Shown piece after piece: positions 55,638 to 64,000 of a stretch of 64,000 nt of DNA (the stretch's first letter is position 1; each line of letters starts with the position of its first letter). This DNA is from Saprospiraceae bacterium (GTDB lineage: Bacteria; Bacteroidota; Bacteroidia; Chitinophagales; Saprospiraceae), in contig JADJNW010000013.1 in assembly GCA_016714085.1 (NCBI GenBank), positions 124,001 to 188,000 of the forward strand, given 5' to 3'. The notes beneath the pieces are model-generated. The model was given only the letters and a program-made list of their open reading frames with translations, was not told the DNA's origin and searched no databases. The position numbers were made by a program, and so were the translations under genes.

Positions 55638-57107
55638 TCAATGCCGCTTTAATCCTTTCTTTGATTTTCGATGTTGCAGTACCACAGGCGGTACGGCGCG
55701 CGCGCCACAGTCACTGATACCACAGCGTTCGCAGGTGGTGTGGACGTCTTTGATCTTGAGATCGGGATCGTTGAGGAAGCGGAAACGCTGGTGCAGGCGG
55801 TCGTTGACGAGCAAACCGAGGGTCACGCTGGTGCTGTCTTGCGGGTTATCCTGGTCGGGTTTGGCGATACAAATGCAAAGATAGGAATTGGGCGTGCCCC
55901 AGTAGCGCGAGATTTGGGCGTCGCAGAGCATTCCGGCGGTAGTTTCGGTGCGGTCGGTGGCTTTCAGGCGGCGGATGAGATTGATCGAAATCCAGCGGCG
56001 GCAGTAGTGCTCGTCGAGTTGGTTGGCGTGCGGATTGTGTAGTTGCGATAAATGCATTTCTTTGGTCATCTCGAATTTTTGCATCTCTGGGCCTGTGAAA
56101 AAACGCAGGAAAAATAAGTCTTTGATATCGAAATGCTGGGGTAAAATATTAGCTAAACGTTGTAATAAAGTTTCAGCGGTGACATCATATTTATATAATA
56201 ATTCTAAAAAAGCATCGGGATTCCATGTATCCCGGTCTGCCATGCGCTCAATGTCGAGTATCATTTCGCTTTCGTCCATGAGCAGCGCGACCGAGAAGTA
56301 AGAAGCACGGAAGTAATTGAGCAGTTTGTCAAAAGAATCCACTTCGGTCATATGGGTTTCGTAAGGGCGGTTTTCGGCGATTTGCATGAATTGGTAGCCT
56401 AATTCTTTGCCCAGAAGATAATTTTCGTGTGCCGAAGTGAGGTTTTTATTTAAAAATAAAGTTTTACTTTCTACTGTATAAAAAGAGCGAATATTATTTA
56501 GTTCTTCCTGTTTTGATAAAGTTTTGCGGTCTATTATAATATTAAAATATTTCTTTAATAGATTTTCCAAGATTTCCGGGGTTAATTTGGTTTCTGTTAA
56601 GCCCGTCATTGCTCGAAAATCGCGTACTGCTTGCTCCAAAGATTCAAAATAATTATCATGTAAATCCTGATAGGAGCGGAGTGCGGCTTTGTAAAAATCT
56701 TCACCCTGCAAATGATAATTGCGGATAATTTTGATGACGGTACTTATGAAAGCATTAATTTTATCAGGGGTTTCGGCAAGTAATTCCAATAATTTGGGCA
56801 GGCTCACGCCAAAGGTTTCCAAAGGAAAAATTTTCAAAAAATCGGAATTGACCAAATCGATGATTGGCTTGAGCTTTTTGCTAGCCTGGAGCGAGACGAG
56901 GTAATTATAATCGCTGTCTAAGGCCTTCGCCAATGCCAGGATTTTATCATATTTGGGGTATTTTTTACCTTTTTCAATATCATGTAAATAAGAAATAGCC
57001 AGCCCGGTGCGCTCTGAGAGCTGTTGGTACGATAGGTTTTGCTCGCGGCGCAGGTGCGCTACTTTGAGTCCAAAAATTAGTTTGACGGTATCGCTTTCTT
57101 TAAGCAT
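55638..57107 (-). CDS. XRE regulator with IrrE-like domain and C-terminal Cys cluster
   Basis: Transcription regulator of 489 residues of the type that controls fatty-acid, propionate or glyoxylate metabolism (RamB/ScfR-like). The N-terminal helix-turn-helix is LSYQQLSERTGLAISYLHDI. The middle resembles the ImmA/IrrE region, but HENYLLGKELGYQFM has no HExxH, so no peptidase activity is expected. The C-terminus ends with CERCGISDCGARAVPP, a Cys cluster that may bind metal or sense redox state. It is divergent from pckG, a plausible target of regulation in a switch to gluconeogenesis. Confidence 0.85.
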   Translation of the reverse strand: MLKESDTVKLIFGLKVAHLRREQNLSYQQLSERTGLAISYLHDIEKGKKYPKYDKILALAKALDSDYNYLVSLQASKKLKPIIDLVNSDFLKIFPLETFGVSLPKLLELLAETPDKINAFISTVIKIIRNYHLQGEDFYKAALRSYQDLHDNYFESLEQAVRDFRAMTGLTETKLTPEILENLLKKYFNIIIDRKTLSKQEELNNIRSFYTVESKTLFLNKNLTSAHENYLLGKELGYQFMQIAENRPYETHMTEVDSFDKLLNYFRASYFSVALLMDESEMILDIERMADRDTWNPDAFLELLYKYDVTAETLLQRLANILPQHFDIKDLFFLRFFTGPEMQKFEMTKEMHLSQLHNPHANQLDEHYCRRWISINLIRRLKATDRTETTAGMLCDAQISRYWGTPNSYLCICIAKPDQDNPQDSTSVTLGLLVNDRLHQRFRFLNDPDLKIKDVHTTCERCGISDCGARAVPPVVLQHRKSKKGLKRH

Positions 57108-57117
57108 TTTTTATTTG

Positions 57118-57149
57118 GTGATGTTGTGATATAGTGATGTTGTGATATA
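57118..57149. repeat. 16-bp tandem repeat before the XRE regulator
   Basis: Two perfect copies of GTGATGTTGTGATATA, followed by a degenerate third unit to about 57170. It begins 11 bases upstream of the regulator start on the minus strand, in the shared promoter region with pckG. The rest of the 57108-57451 gap shows no gene; GTTACTTTGC at 57381 is a poor -7 candidate for pckG. Confidence 0.8.
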
Positions 57150-57451
57150 GTGTAATGATGATATAATGATTTGGTGATTTAGGGTATTTGTTATTGAGAA
57201 AAATTTATTGTTCGATAACCGATAACAATTTTCACTGTTTCTAATGACGATTATCATCGAAATTTATGAGTTGAACCGACATTTTTGTAGTACAAGCCAA
57301 CCAAATTCAGACGCCAAATTATAGCGAAATTCAGACAAAAAAAATCTATTAGCGAAATTTTCTCTAACAAAGAAAAGTCCGTTACTTTGCAGCCACAACC
57401 AGATAAAACCATTCAGCTTTTAAAAAGTATTCAAACCAAAAGTATTTTGCC

Positions 57452-59323
57452 ATGATGCAAGCAACAAAATCGAATACCCTGCAGAAAGATTATGCCGATG
57501 AGGTCAAAAATCAGAAACTACTCCAATGGGTAGAAAAAATGGTAACGCTCTGTCAACCCGATAGTGTTTATTGGTGTGATGGCTCGGACGAGGAATATAA
57601 TTACATAACAGAAATGCTGGTGGAAAAAGGCACTTTTATTCGCCTGAATCCTGAGAAGCGCCCCAATAGTTTTGCTTGTTTTTCTGACCCCAGCGATGTG
57701 GCACGCGTAGAAGACCGTACCTATATTTGCAGCCGATTGAAAGAAGATGCCGGACCAACCAATAACTGGATGGATCCCAGAGAAATGAAGGATACCCTGA
57801 ATGGTTTGTTCGATGGCTGTATGCGCGGGCGCACGATGTACGTGATTCCTTTTTGTATGGGGCCATTGGGTTCGTCTTTGTCGCATATTGGTGTGCAAGT
57901 GACAGATTCTGAGTATGTTGTAGTGAACACGAAGATTATGACTCGCATGGGGCGGAAGGTGATTGATACCTTGGGCAATGGTGAATTTGTGAAATGCCTT
58001 CATTCGGTGGGCGCACCTTTAGCGCCGGGTCAGGAAGATGAAAAATGGCCTTGCAACCGCGACACCAAGTATATTGTGCATTTCCCGGAAGAACGCTCGA
58101 TTATGTCTTACGGTAGCGGTTATGGTGGAAATGCGCTATTGGGTAAAAAATGTTTTGCGTTGCGCATTGCTTCTACGATGGCGCGTGAAGAAGGTTGGCT
58201 TGCGGAGCATATGCTAATTCTGGGTGTTGAAAACCCTGAAGGCGAGAAAACCTACGTGGCTGCTGCGTTTCCAAGCGCTTGTGGTAAAACGAATTTTGCC
58301 ATGCTGATTCCACCAAAGGATTTTGATGGTTGGAAAGTGACCACAGTAGGTGATGATATTGCCTGGGTTAAGCCCGGATCCGATGGGAAACTTTATGCAA
58401 TCAACCCTGAAGCTGGTTACTTTGGCGTAGCACCGGGTACAAATATTAAGACTAATCCTAATGCGATGGCTTCGATCAGTAAGAATACCATTTTTACGAA
58501 TGTGGCCGTCACGCCTGATGGTGATGTATGGTGGGAAGGTATAAGCAAGGAAATTCCAGATGGTTTAATTGATTGGCATGGTGAACCTTATGATAAAAAC
58601 AGCGGCAAACCTGCGGCGCACCCCAATGCACGCTTTACGGCACCTGCTTCGCAGAATCCGGTGATAGATGCGAATTGGGAAAATCCAAGCGGTGTTCCAA
58701 TTGGTGCTTTTATCTTCGGAGGTCGCCGGAGTACCACAGTGCCATTGGTGTATCAATCTTTTAACTGGAGTTTTGGGGTGTATCTTGCTGCAACGATGGG
58801 CTCGGAAATGACCGCTGCTGCCTTCGGTGAAATTGGTAAGGTGCGCCGTGATCCATTTGCAATGCTACCGTTTATCGGTTATCATATGGCAGATTATTTT
58901 AATCACTGGCTACAATTTGGACGGGTATTGCCGAATGCGCCCCGCATTTTTGGAGTCAACTGGTTTAGAAAGGATAAAGATGGTAATTTCGCTTGGCCAG
59001 GGTTTGGTGAAAATATGCGGGTGCTAAAATGGATTGTGCAACGCGTGAAAGGTCGCGCCTCCGCAGTAGAAAGCCCGATTGGCTGGATGCCGCGTTACAA
59101 GGATATGGACTGGCGCGGTATGGAAAATTTCACACAAGAAGATTTTTTATCTGTGATGGCGGTTGACAGCGAAGCCTGGAAACAGGAGGTTTTGGGACAT
59201 GAAGAATTATTCTCTCGTTTGTACGACAAACTTCCGAAAGAATTTCTTTTTATGCGAGAACTACTACTTTCCGCGCTTTGGCGCTCACCAGAGCGTTGGG
59301 AAATGGAAGATGAAACTGTGTAA
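57452..59323 (+). CDS. pckG: phosphoenolpyruvate carboxykinase (GTP)
   Basis: Converts oxaloacetate and GTP to phosphoenolpyruvate, CO2 and GDP, the first committed step of gluconeogenesis. The 623 residues match the GTP-type enzyme: RTMYVIPFCMGPLGSSLSHI, GGNALLGKKCFALRIAS, the kinase-1a FPSACGKTNFAMLIPPK with Cys277 at the active site, and EGWKVTTVGDDIAWVK-like VGDDIAWVKPG. The start is ATG ATG. It is divergent from the Cys-cluster XRE regulator and followed by a strong terminator. Confidence 0.97.
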   Translation: MMQATKSNTLQKDYADEVKNQKLLQWVEKMVTLCQPDSVYWCDGSDEEYNYITEMLVEKGTFIRLNPEKRPNSFACFSDPSDVARVEDRTYICSRLKEDAGPTNNWMDPREMKDTLNGLFDGCMRGRTMYVIPFCMGPLGSSLSHIGVQVTDSEYVVVNTKIMTRMGRKVIDTLGNGEFVKCLHSVGAPLAPGQEDEKWPCNRDTKYIVHFPEERSIMSYGSGYGGNALLGKKCFALRIASTMAREEGWLAEHMLILGVENPEGEKTYVAAAFPSACGKTNFAMLIPPKDFDGWKVTTVGDDIAWVKPGSDGKLYAINPEAGYFGVAPGTNIKTNPNAMASISKNTIFTNVAVTPDGDVWWEGISKEIPDGLIDWHGEPYDKNSGKPAAHPNARFTAPASQNPVIDANWENPSGVPIGAFIFGGRRSTTVPLVYQSFNWSFGVYLAATMGSEMTAAAFGEIGKVRRDPFAMLPFIGYHMADYFNHWLQFGRVLPNAPRIFGVNWFRKDKDGNFAWPGFGENMRVLKWIVQRVKGRASAVESPIGWMPRYKDMDWRGMENFTQEDFLSVMAVDSEAWKQEVLGHEELFSRLYDKLPKEFLFMRELLLSALWRSPERWEMEDETV

Positions 59324-59356
59324 AACTTGAATTTTCTGCAACTTTAACTATAGCCG

Positions 59357-59390
59357 AAGAGAAGAAAGTAAAATGCTTTCTTCTCTTTTT
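59357..59390. terminator. bidirectional terminator of pckG and the sigma factor
   Basis: AAGAGAAGAAAG (59357-59368) pairs perfectly over 12 bp with CTTTCTTCTCTT (59376-59387), seven-base loop, T-run at 59386-59390. It lies between two convergent stops. Confidence 0.8.
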
Positions 59391-59392
59391 AT

Positions 59393-60255
59393 TTATTGAT
59401 CGGATTGGCTATACATAGGCATTAAACTCAAAAAATAAGAATGCAAATCTGTGCCAACCGCTTGCAAAGTATCAATTTGCTTGACCAATTCCGCTCTTAA
59501 TAGATATAATTCTTCTTTTGATTTTCCTTTTTCGGCGTCTTGCACCATCTTTATTTTTTGCAATTCTGCCTGCGCATTTTGTTTGGGATTAAAAATTCCA
59601 TTTAATTCTGAACATTGATAGCAAGCGCCTTTTTTACTCACCATCGCGCAGCGATGCTCAAAATATCGGTCATCGTACCGCGCGCATACGCGAGCAGGTG
59701 CTTCACTCTACCTTCTGTAAGCTGCAAAATCTCCATAATCTCCTGAACCTTAAACTCATACACATCTTTCAAAATAAGCGCGAGTTGCTGCTCGATCGGC
59801 AAGGTTTTGGACATGCAGGTGAAGCAAAAATTGATATGTTCTCTAATTTCAAACTTTCCGGCGGGCGTTTTCTCGCTCAAGGCTTTCATTTTATCAATCA
59901 ATTCGGGATTTTCTTGTGCATCTTTGCTCGCATTGTCCATACAACGCACCGACCATCTTTGTTTAGCTCGGAAATGATCTTTTATCAAATTGCTGGCGAT
60001 TGCAAATACCCAAGCTCGCAGCGAAGACCTACCCTGAAAGGATTCAATATGTTGAGCAGCTTTGATATAAGTGTCCTGCGCCAAATCTTCTGCATCCTCG
60101 TGGCTGCCCGTCGCGCGCAAGATATAAGATTTGAGCTCTTTTTGAAAATCAATAAATGCGGTTTGAAATTCTTCTAATGTTACCGCCATTCTCCAGTCAG
60201 CTTGGTTGTTTCCAAGATAACTTTTTTCAAAAAAAGGAATATCGTTTTCTACCAT
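59393..60255 (-). CDS. ECF-like sigma factor with C-terminal Cys tail, frame broken
   Basis: Alternative sigma factor of about 287 residues after correction. Region 2 is clear (SHEDAEDLAQDTYIKAAQHI, RSSLRAWVFAIASNLIKDHF), then region 4 (LPIEQQLALILKDVYEFKVQ EIMEILQLTEGRVKHLLAYA). The first frame ends at ILSIAARW; one T added at TTTT near 59660 gives TDIFEHRCAMVSKKGACYQC and SELNGIFNPKQNAQAELQ to 59393. The extra tail with CYQC-SELNG-FNPKQ is known from a Bacteroidota sigma family and may bind zinc. The 83-residue second frame is therefore not a separate anti-sigma factor. Confidence 0.85.
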
Positions 60256-60289
60256 TAATCTTGTATTGCAATTTTATGAATAAGATAAT

Positions 60290-61012
60290 TTATTCAAAAT
60301 CAATTTGTTTTATATCAATCCATACTAATATGGGAAATGATTGCGAAGTATGATCCTTATTTCTTGGCACTACTTTTCGCTTGCCTGGGAATTTAATTCC
60401 ACCAAAGGTTTGATAATCAAAGCAATAATGCGCAGCTTTTGCCCAGGAAGCAAACACTTCAGGATTATAATCCAATCTTTGCATCATAAAATCCTGATCA
60501 AAATAAAAAATTTGCTTTCTACAATGGGTAGGAAAAGCCTCTGGGAACAAGACTTCCAGGCGATGCCAGGTTTCATTATTTTCCTGCCAAGAAGATAATT
60601 CTTTAATTTGGACACCGTCCATTGCTAATAAAAATGGAGAAGTGAAATAATTCCAGCAAGCATAACCAGCGAAATACAACAAATCGAGATCATCCCACCA
60701 AAGCTGGCGACGAAAAGAACGAAAAGCAGCACGAGGGGCCGGGCGTTCGGCAATTTTTTTGCCGAGGTCAGATTCTATCCAAACCAGTTCAGGCGTGAAC
60801 ACACCAAGTTTTCCGGGCTGAGGATAGGCCTCAAAAGTAACCTGTGGGATTTGAGTTTGAATTCGAATCGTTCTTTCCAGTAGCCCCGCCCGATTGAAGC
60901 GCGTCGCAAAAGCAAATCCGCCAAAAGATAAACGAGCAATAACCGTGCGATACGATTGCCATTGAGCAAGCCCCCCGTGTGCAGTCAAAACCTGTTCTAA
61001 AAATGCCGACAT
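60290..61012 (-). CDS. conserved protein of unknown function
   Basis: Protein of 240 residues, no signal peptide, with regularly spaced beta-strand-like segments (VIARLSFGGFAFATRF, LGVFTPELVWIES, FYFDQDFMMQRLDY) and several Trp residues. It resembles a widespread uncharacterised family with lipoprotein-chaperone-like beta sheet, but I do not recognise it with certainty. It lies upstream of the sigma factor on the same strand with a 34-base gap and could share its transcript. Confidence 0.6.
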   Translation of the reverse strand: MSAFLEQVLTAHGGLAQWQSYRTVIARLSFGGFAFATRFNRAGLLERTIRIQTQIPQVTFEAYPQPGKLGVFTPELVWIESDLGKKIAERPAPRAAFRSFRRQLWWDDLDLLYFAGYACWNYFTSPFLLAMDGVQIKELSSWQENNETWHRLEVLFPEAFPTHCRKQIFYFDQDFMMQRLDYNPEVFASWAKAAHYCFDYQTFGGIKFPGKRKVVPRNKDHTSQSFPILVWIDIKQIDFE

Positions 61013-61140
61013 AGCCCGAGCTTTTTATAAAGACGAATAAGAGGCGCAAAACGGACGAACAAATTTTTGTCCGTTTTCATAAGCTCAATCGTCTTAGTAT
61101 TTGAAGCTTAAATTTTGATAGAAATCAAACCGACATTAAT

Positions 61141-61752
61141 ATGAAAAAACTCTTTATTCTTTTGACATTCACGATGCTTTGTAGCATTGCCGTAGCGCAG
61201 CCCACCATTAGTAAAGAAGAGAGAAAAATCAGCATTCAGTATTTGGAAAATACAATGCTCCGACTTAAAAAACTAACCAAAGAACTCTCGGAAGCGCAAC
61301 TGAACTACAAATCCGCCCCCGACAGATGGAGCATTCGAGATAATATTGAACATTTGATTAATGTGGAAGGCGTTGTCTGGGAAATTATTCACAAAACATT
61401 ACAAAGCGAATCCGTCGCTAATGGAAAAAGTGATATTACCGATGAAGCCATCAGCGCCAAACTGGCTATACGTAGCGAAACGACGCCGCGCTTCAAAGCC
61501 CCGGAATCATTGCAACCCAGCGGAAAATACAAAGATTTTCAGGAGACCTTTGCTGCTTTTGTAAACGAGCGGGAGAAAACCATTCAATTTGTCAAAAAAA
61601 CAAAAGAAGACCTAAGGCATCATTTTTCCAGTAATCCCGTTTTGGGCAATTTGGATACATATCAATGGACACTGTTCATCTCGGCGCATACGGTTCGGCA
61701 TACTTTGCAGGTGGAAGAAATACTGGCGGATGTAAACTTTCCGAAGTTATGA
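61141..61752 (+). CDS. exported DinB-family protein
   Basis: Four-helix-bundle metal-binding protein of 203 residues, with a signal peptide (LFILLTFTMLCSIAVAQ). The DinB/DUF664 metal ligands are visible: the His in WSIRDNIEHLINVEG and the HxxxH of ISAHTVRHTLQVEEI. Relatives include bacillithiol transferases and hydrolases; exported members are common in Bacteroidota but their reactions are unknown. Confidence 0.85.
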   Translation: MKKLFILLTFTMLCSIAVAQPTISKEERKISIQYLENTMLRLKKLTKELSEAQLNYKSAPDRWSIRDNIEHLINVEGVVWEIIHKTLQSESVANGKSDITDEAISAKLAIRSETTPRFKAPESLQPSGKYKDFQETFAAFVNEREKTIQFVKKTKEDLRHHFSSNPVLGNLDTYQWTLFISAHTVRHTLQVEEILADVNFPKL

Positions 61753-61883
61753 TGTTTTAATTAATTAATTTTTTATACAACATTATTATTCATCACACTG
61801 CATAAAGCTATGAATTTAAACTTTTTACGCAGTTGAAAATTTTCTATTTTTATTATATCGAATAATGAAAAATAATAAAAACC

Positions 61884-63177
61884 ATGAAGCGCTTTTTATA
61901 TTACTCTTTTCTGTATGATTAATATTCTTACCTATACTTTTTCGCAAAAATCGAATCATAAAAATAATGATATAGCGAAAAACTATTTTATAATAAAACC
62001 GGAATTAACAAAAAAACTTGATGCCGCGGGTCAGCATTTTGTAGATGAAGGAAAATTAAGCGGCGGTGTAAGTATGATAATGCATCAAGATAAAGTTATT
62101 TATCAAAAGGCTTTTGGTATGCAAAGCATTGAGGAACAGCAACCTATGCAAATGAATAGCCTTTTTCGTATAGCTTCCATGACCAAACCAATGATGACGG
62201 TCGCGCTGCTCATGCTTGTGGAAGAAGGAAAAATTAGTTTGGATGACAAAGCCGAGAAATGGCTACCACAATTCGCTACAATTAAAGTTTTAGAGCAAGA
62301 TGGTTCTTTAGTTACACCCAAAACGCCCGTTACGATCAAGCATTTATTGATGCATACTTCCGGCACGAGAAGCAGAGCCGACGCGTGGTTTCGGAAAAAT
62401 AATATTGATCCAAGTAAAGCTACTTCATTAAAAGAATATGTAAATATTTTATTACAAGTGCCGCTCATCAATCATCCGGGGGAAGGATTTAATTACGCTA
62501 TGAATAATGATATAGTAGCAAGAATTATTGAAATTATTACAAAAAAGAATTTTGGGGCGTTTATGAAAGAGCGACTTTTTATGCCCTTGGGCATGAATAA
62601 TACCTGGTGGATTGTGCCTGAAAAAGAAGTTAATCGATTGACTTCCATTTATTTATATAAAGATGGTAAACAGGTGCTGGTGGAAGGCAAAGAACCGATA
62701 CAGTCTGAATTTCCGAGAGGGAATGGACAATTGGTAGCGAGCGCAGAAGATTATATGAAATTTATACAGTTGCTTCTTAATGATGGTGTATATAAAGGTA
62801 AAAGATTGATTAAAAAAGAACTCATAGATATCATGACTACCGATATGCTCCCTAAAAGCATTCCTTTAAAAGTAGGCAATACGATTTTCCCGAATACCGG
62901 CTTTGGATTGAGCGTGGCTATCAATTCCGGCGCTAATAAAGAAAAGTGGCTGTCGCAGCCTATTTTATTTGAAAATCTATTCCAGCATTTGCCGCATGGT
63001 TCTTATTTATACCCGGCGTCACCAATACTTACTGGTGGGTAGATCCCAAAAAATAAAATCGGCGGATTGGTATTAAGTCAATTGGCGAATCCCGGCATCA
63101 TTGGCAATTTTCAAGAATTTACACAAACTTTTTATAATGAGTTTTATAATATTTCTGGATCAGATATAAAGAATTAG
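61884..63177 (+). CDS. serine hydrolase, beta-lactamase class C fold, frame broken
   Basis: Exported serine hydrolase of about 430 residues. The likely start is ATG 61884 (MKRF..), with a break in the signal region joining to INILTYTFSQ. The catalytic motifs are SMTK (in FRIASMTKPMMTVALLM), Y-A-M-N in GFNYAMNNDIVARI, and a late family end. The frame breaks again near 63030 and 63050: one C added and one A removed give GVTNTYWWVDPKNKIGGLVL and SQLANPGIIGNFQEFTQTFY to 63177. The penicillin-binding or esterase substrate is unknown. Confidence 0.85.
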
Positions 63178-63249
63178 TATTAAGCAATTAGGAAAATTTA
63201 TAAATTTCAGCGCCTAAAAACGTAGAACGATCAAACTAATCCGATTATT

Positions 63250-63294
63250 AAGAAGAGCTGTTGGCTTAATGTTGACGGCTTTTCTTATTTTTCT
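63250..63294 (+). terminator. terminator after the serine hydrolase
   Basis: AAGAAGAGCTGT (63250-63261) pairs with ACGGCTTTTCTT (63275-63286) with two wobble pairs, 13-base loop, followed by ATTTTTCTT. Confidence 0.65.
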
Positions 63295-63423
63295 TATAAA
63301 ATTTTAGTACGATATTACATATTCATTATTAAGATAATATTATTTGCCAAATTTAGTTTTTAATTTGAATACCGATAATTTAAAGATAAATCCTATCTTG
63401 AGCCACCTAAAACGCTCTAATGT

Positions 63424-64000
63424 ATGAACACCTTCCTCGCTGAATTTATCGGCACAGCCCTGCTTATCCTTCTTGGCAATGGCGTGGTCTCCAATGTTGT
63501 TTTGAATCAAACCAAAGGTCATAATTCCGGCTGGATCGTCATCACTTTTGGCTGGGCAATCGCGGTTTTTGTTGGCGTATTTACAGTAGCAAGCTACAGT
63601 GGTGCACATATCAATCCGGGTGTAACCCTTGCATTTGCTATGAAAGGCGCTATTTCATTAACTCAAGTGGTTGCTTATCTTGGCGGACAGTTCCTGGGCG
63701 CAGCGGCGGGCGCATTTTTAGTTTGGGTTCATTACAAATCCCATATCGAAGCGACTAAAGATCAAGGCGCGAAGCGAGCCATTTTCTGCACCGACCCTGC
63801 TATTCGGAATACCTTCCAAAATCTTATTTCGGAAGTAATTGGCACATTTGTCTTGGTTTTCGCAGTGTTATTAATCACGGGCGCTAAAGTTGGCGGACGA
63901 ACCACTTCTTTGGGTGCTTTAGATGCCTTGCCAGTAGCCTTGGTCGTACTGGGTATTGGCTTGTCTTTGGGCGGTACGACTGGTTATGCGATCAACCCTG
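63424..64000 (+). CDS. glpF: aquaglyceroporin (MIP family), cut by the window edge
   Basis: Membrane channel for glycerol and small solutes; 192 residues visible, about three quarters of the usual length, with no stop before the edge. The start MNTFLAEFIGTALLILLGNG is typical. The first NPA-type loop is SGAHINPGVTLAFAMKG (NPG instead of NPA), a second, TGYAINP, is at the very end. The aromatic and Asp-type residues that separate glycerol from water channels lie in the second loop, mostly beyond the edge, so glycerol specificity is inferred from the length of the loops and family habit. Confidence 0.9.
   Translation, partial: MNTFLAEFIGTALLILLGNGVVSNVVLNQTKGHNSGWIVITFGWAIAVFVGVFTVASYSGAHINPGVTLAFAMKGAISLTQVVAYLGGQFLGAAAGAFLVWVHYKSHIEATKDQGAKRAIFCTDPAIRNTFQNLISEVIGTFVLVFAVLLITGAKVGGRTTSLGALDALPVALVVLGIGLSLGGTTGYAINP

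Noticed and set aside
59393..59644. A separate 83-residue anti-sigma factor
   Set aside because: It is the C-terminal tail of the sigma factor after a one-base break in a T run.

Overview
The window looks like chromosomal DNA of a member of the Bacteroidota, probably close to the Saprospiria. The signs are a short primary sigma factor, -33/-7 promoters of the TTTG / TAnnTTTG type, few Shine-Dalgarno sites, AraC regulators with a membrane N-terminus, DUF3857/transglutaminase exoproteins, a GTP-dependent PEP carboxykinase, and a C-terminal IPTM-EWG sorting signal. I found no rRNA, tRNA, insertion sequence, prophage or CRISPR array.

Layout. 0.3-16 kb: MacB-like permease, queA, a transglutaminase-like exoprotein, a DUF2795 protein, cmk, an MsbA-type ABC exporter, an AraC regulator, several secreted or unknown proteins, and an SH3 lipoprotein. 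16-20 kb: rpoD, pnp, rpsO (information processing, all minus strand). 20-26 kb: two AraC regulators, an S9 peptidase, an orphan Dam-type methylase. 26-35 kb: two DUF3857 proteins, an ExbB-ExbD-ExbD-TonB energy-transduction operon, folC. 35-44 kb: thioredoxin-like protein, ubiX, FKBP isomerase, a four-helix-bundle gene flanked by inverted repeats, trmD, terC, a GT39-type membrane glycosyltransferase, doxX-apbE, an exonuclease. 44-47.3 kb: two MbnP-like proteins followed by a di-heme MauG/MbnH-type enzyme. 47-52 kb: SemiSWEET, rimO, a beta-barrel protein, and a tandem pair of NagX/HGSNAT-like acyltransferases. 53-55.5 kb: a probable exosortase locus, made of a remnant of an XrtH-like exosortase, a membrane partner, and a convergent surface protein ending in an IPTM-EWG sorting signal with an unusual extra tail. 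55.6-64 kb: a Cys-cluster XRE regulator divergent from pckG, a sigma factor, a DinB protein, a serine hydrolase, and the start of an aquaglyceroporin that runs off the right edge.

Two window-wide features matter when reading this annotation. First, at least 13 genes are split by single-base indels, nearly always in homopolymers. They include essential rpoD and folC, and the amino-acid sequence resumes cleanly in another frame. I read this as uncorrected sequencing error and give each as one gene. Second, many intergenic gaps hold short tandem repeats, each with a different unit of 7-16 bp, or imperfect palindromes with long arms. These look like dispersed small repeat families of this genome. 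Two genes (a DUF3857 protein and the exosortase) also appear to lack the catalytic core expected of their family.
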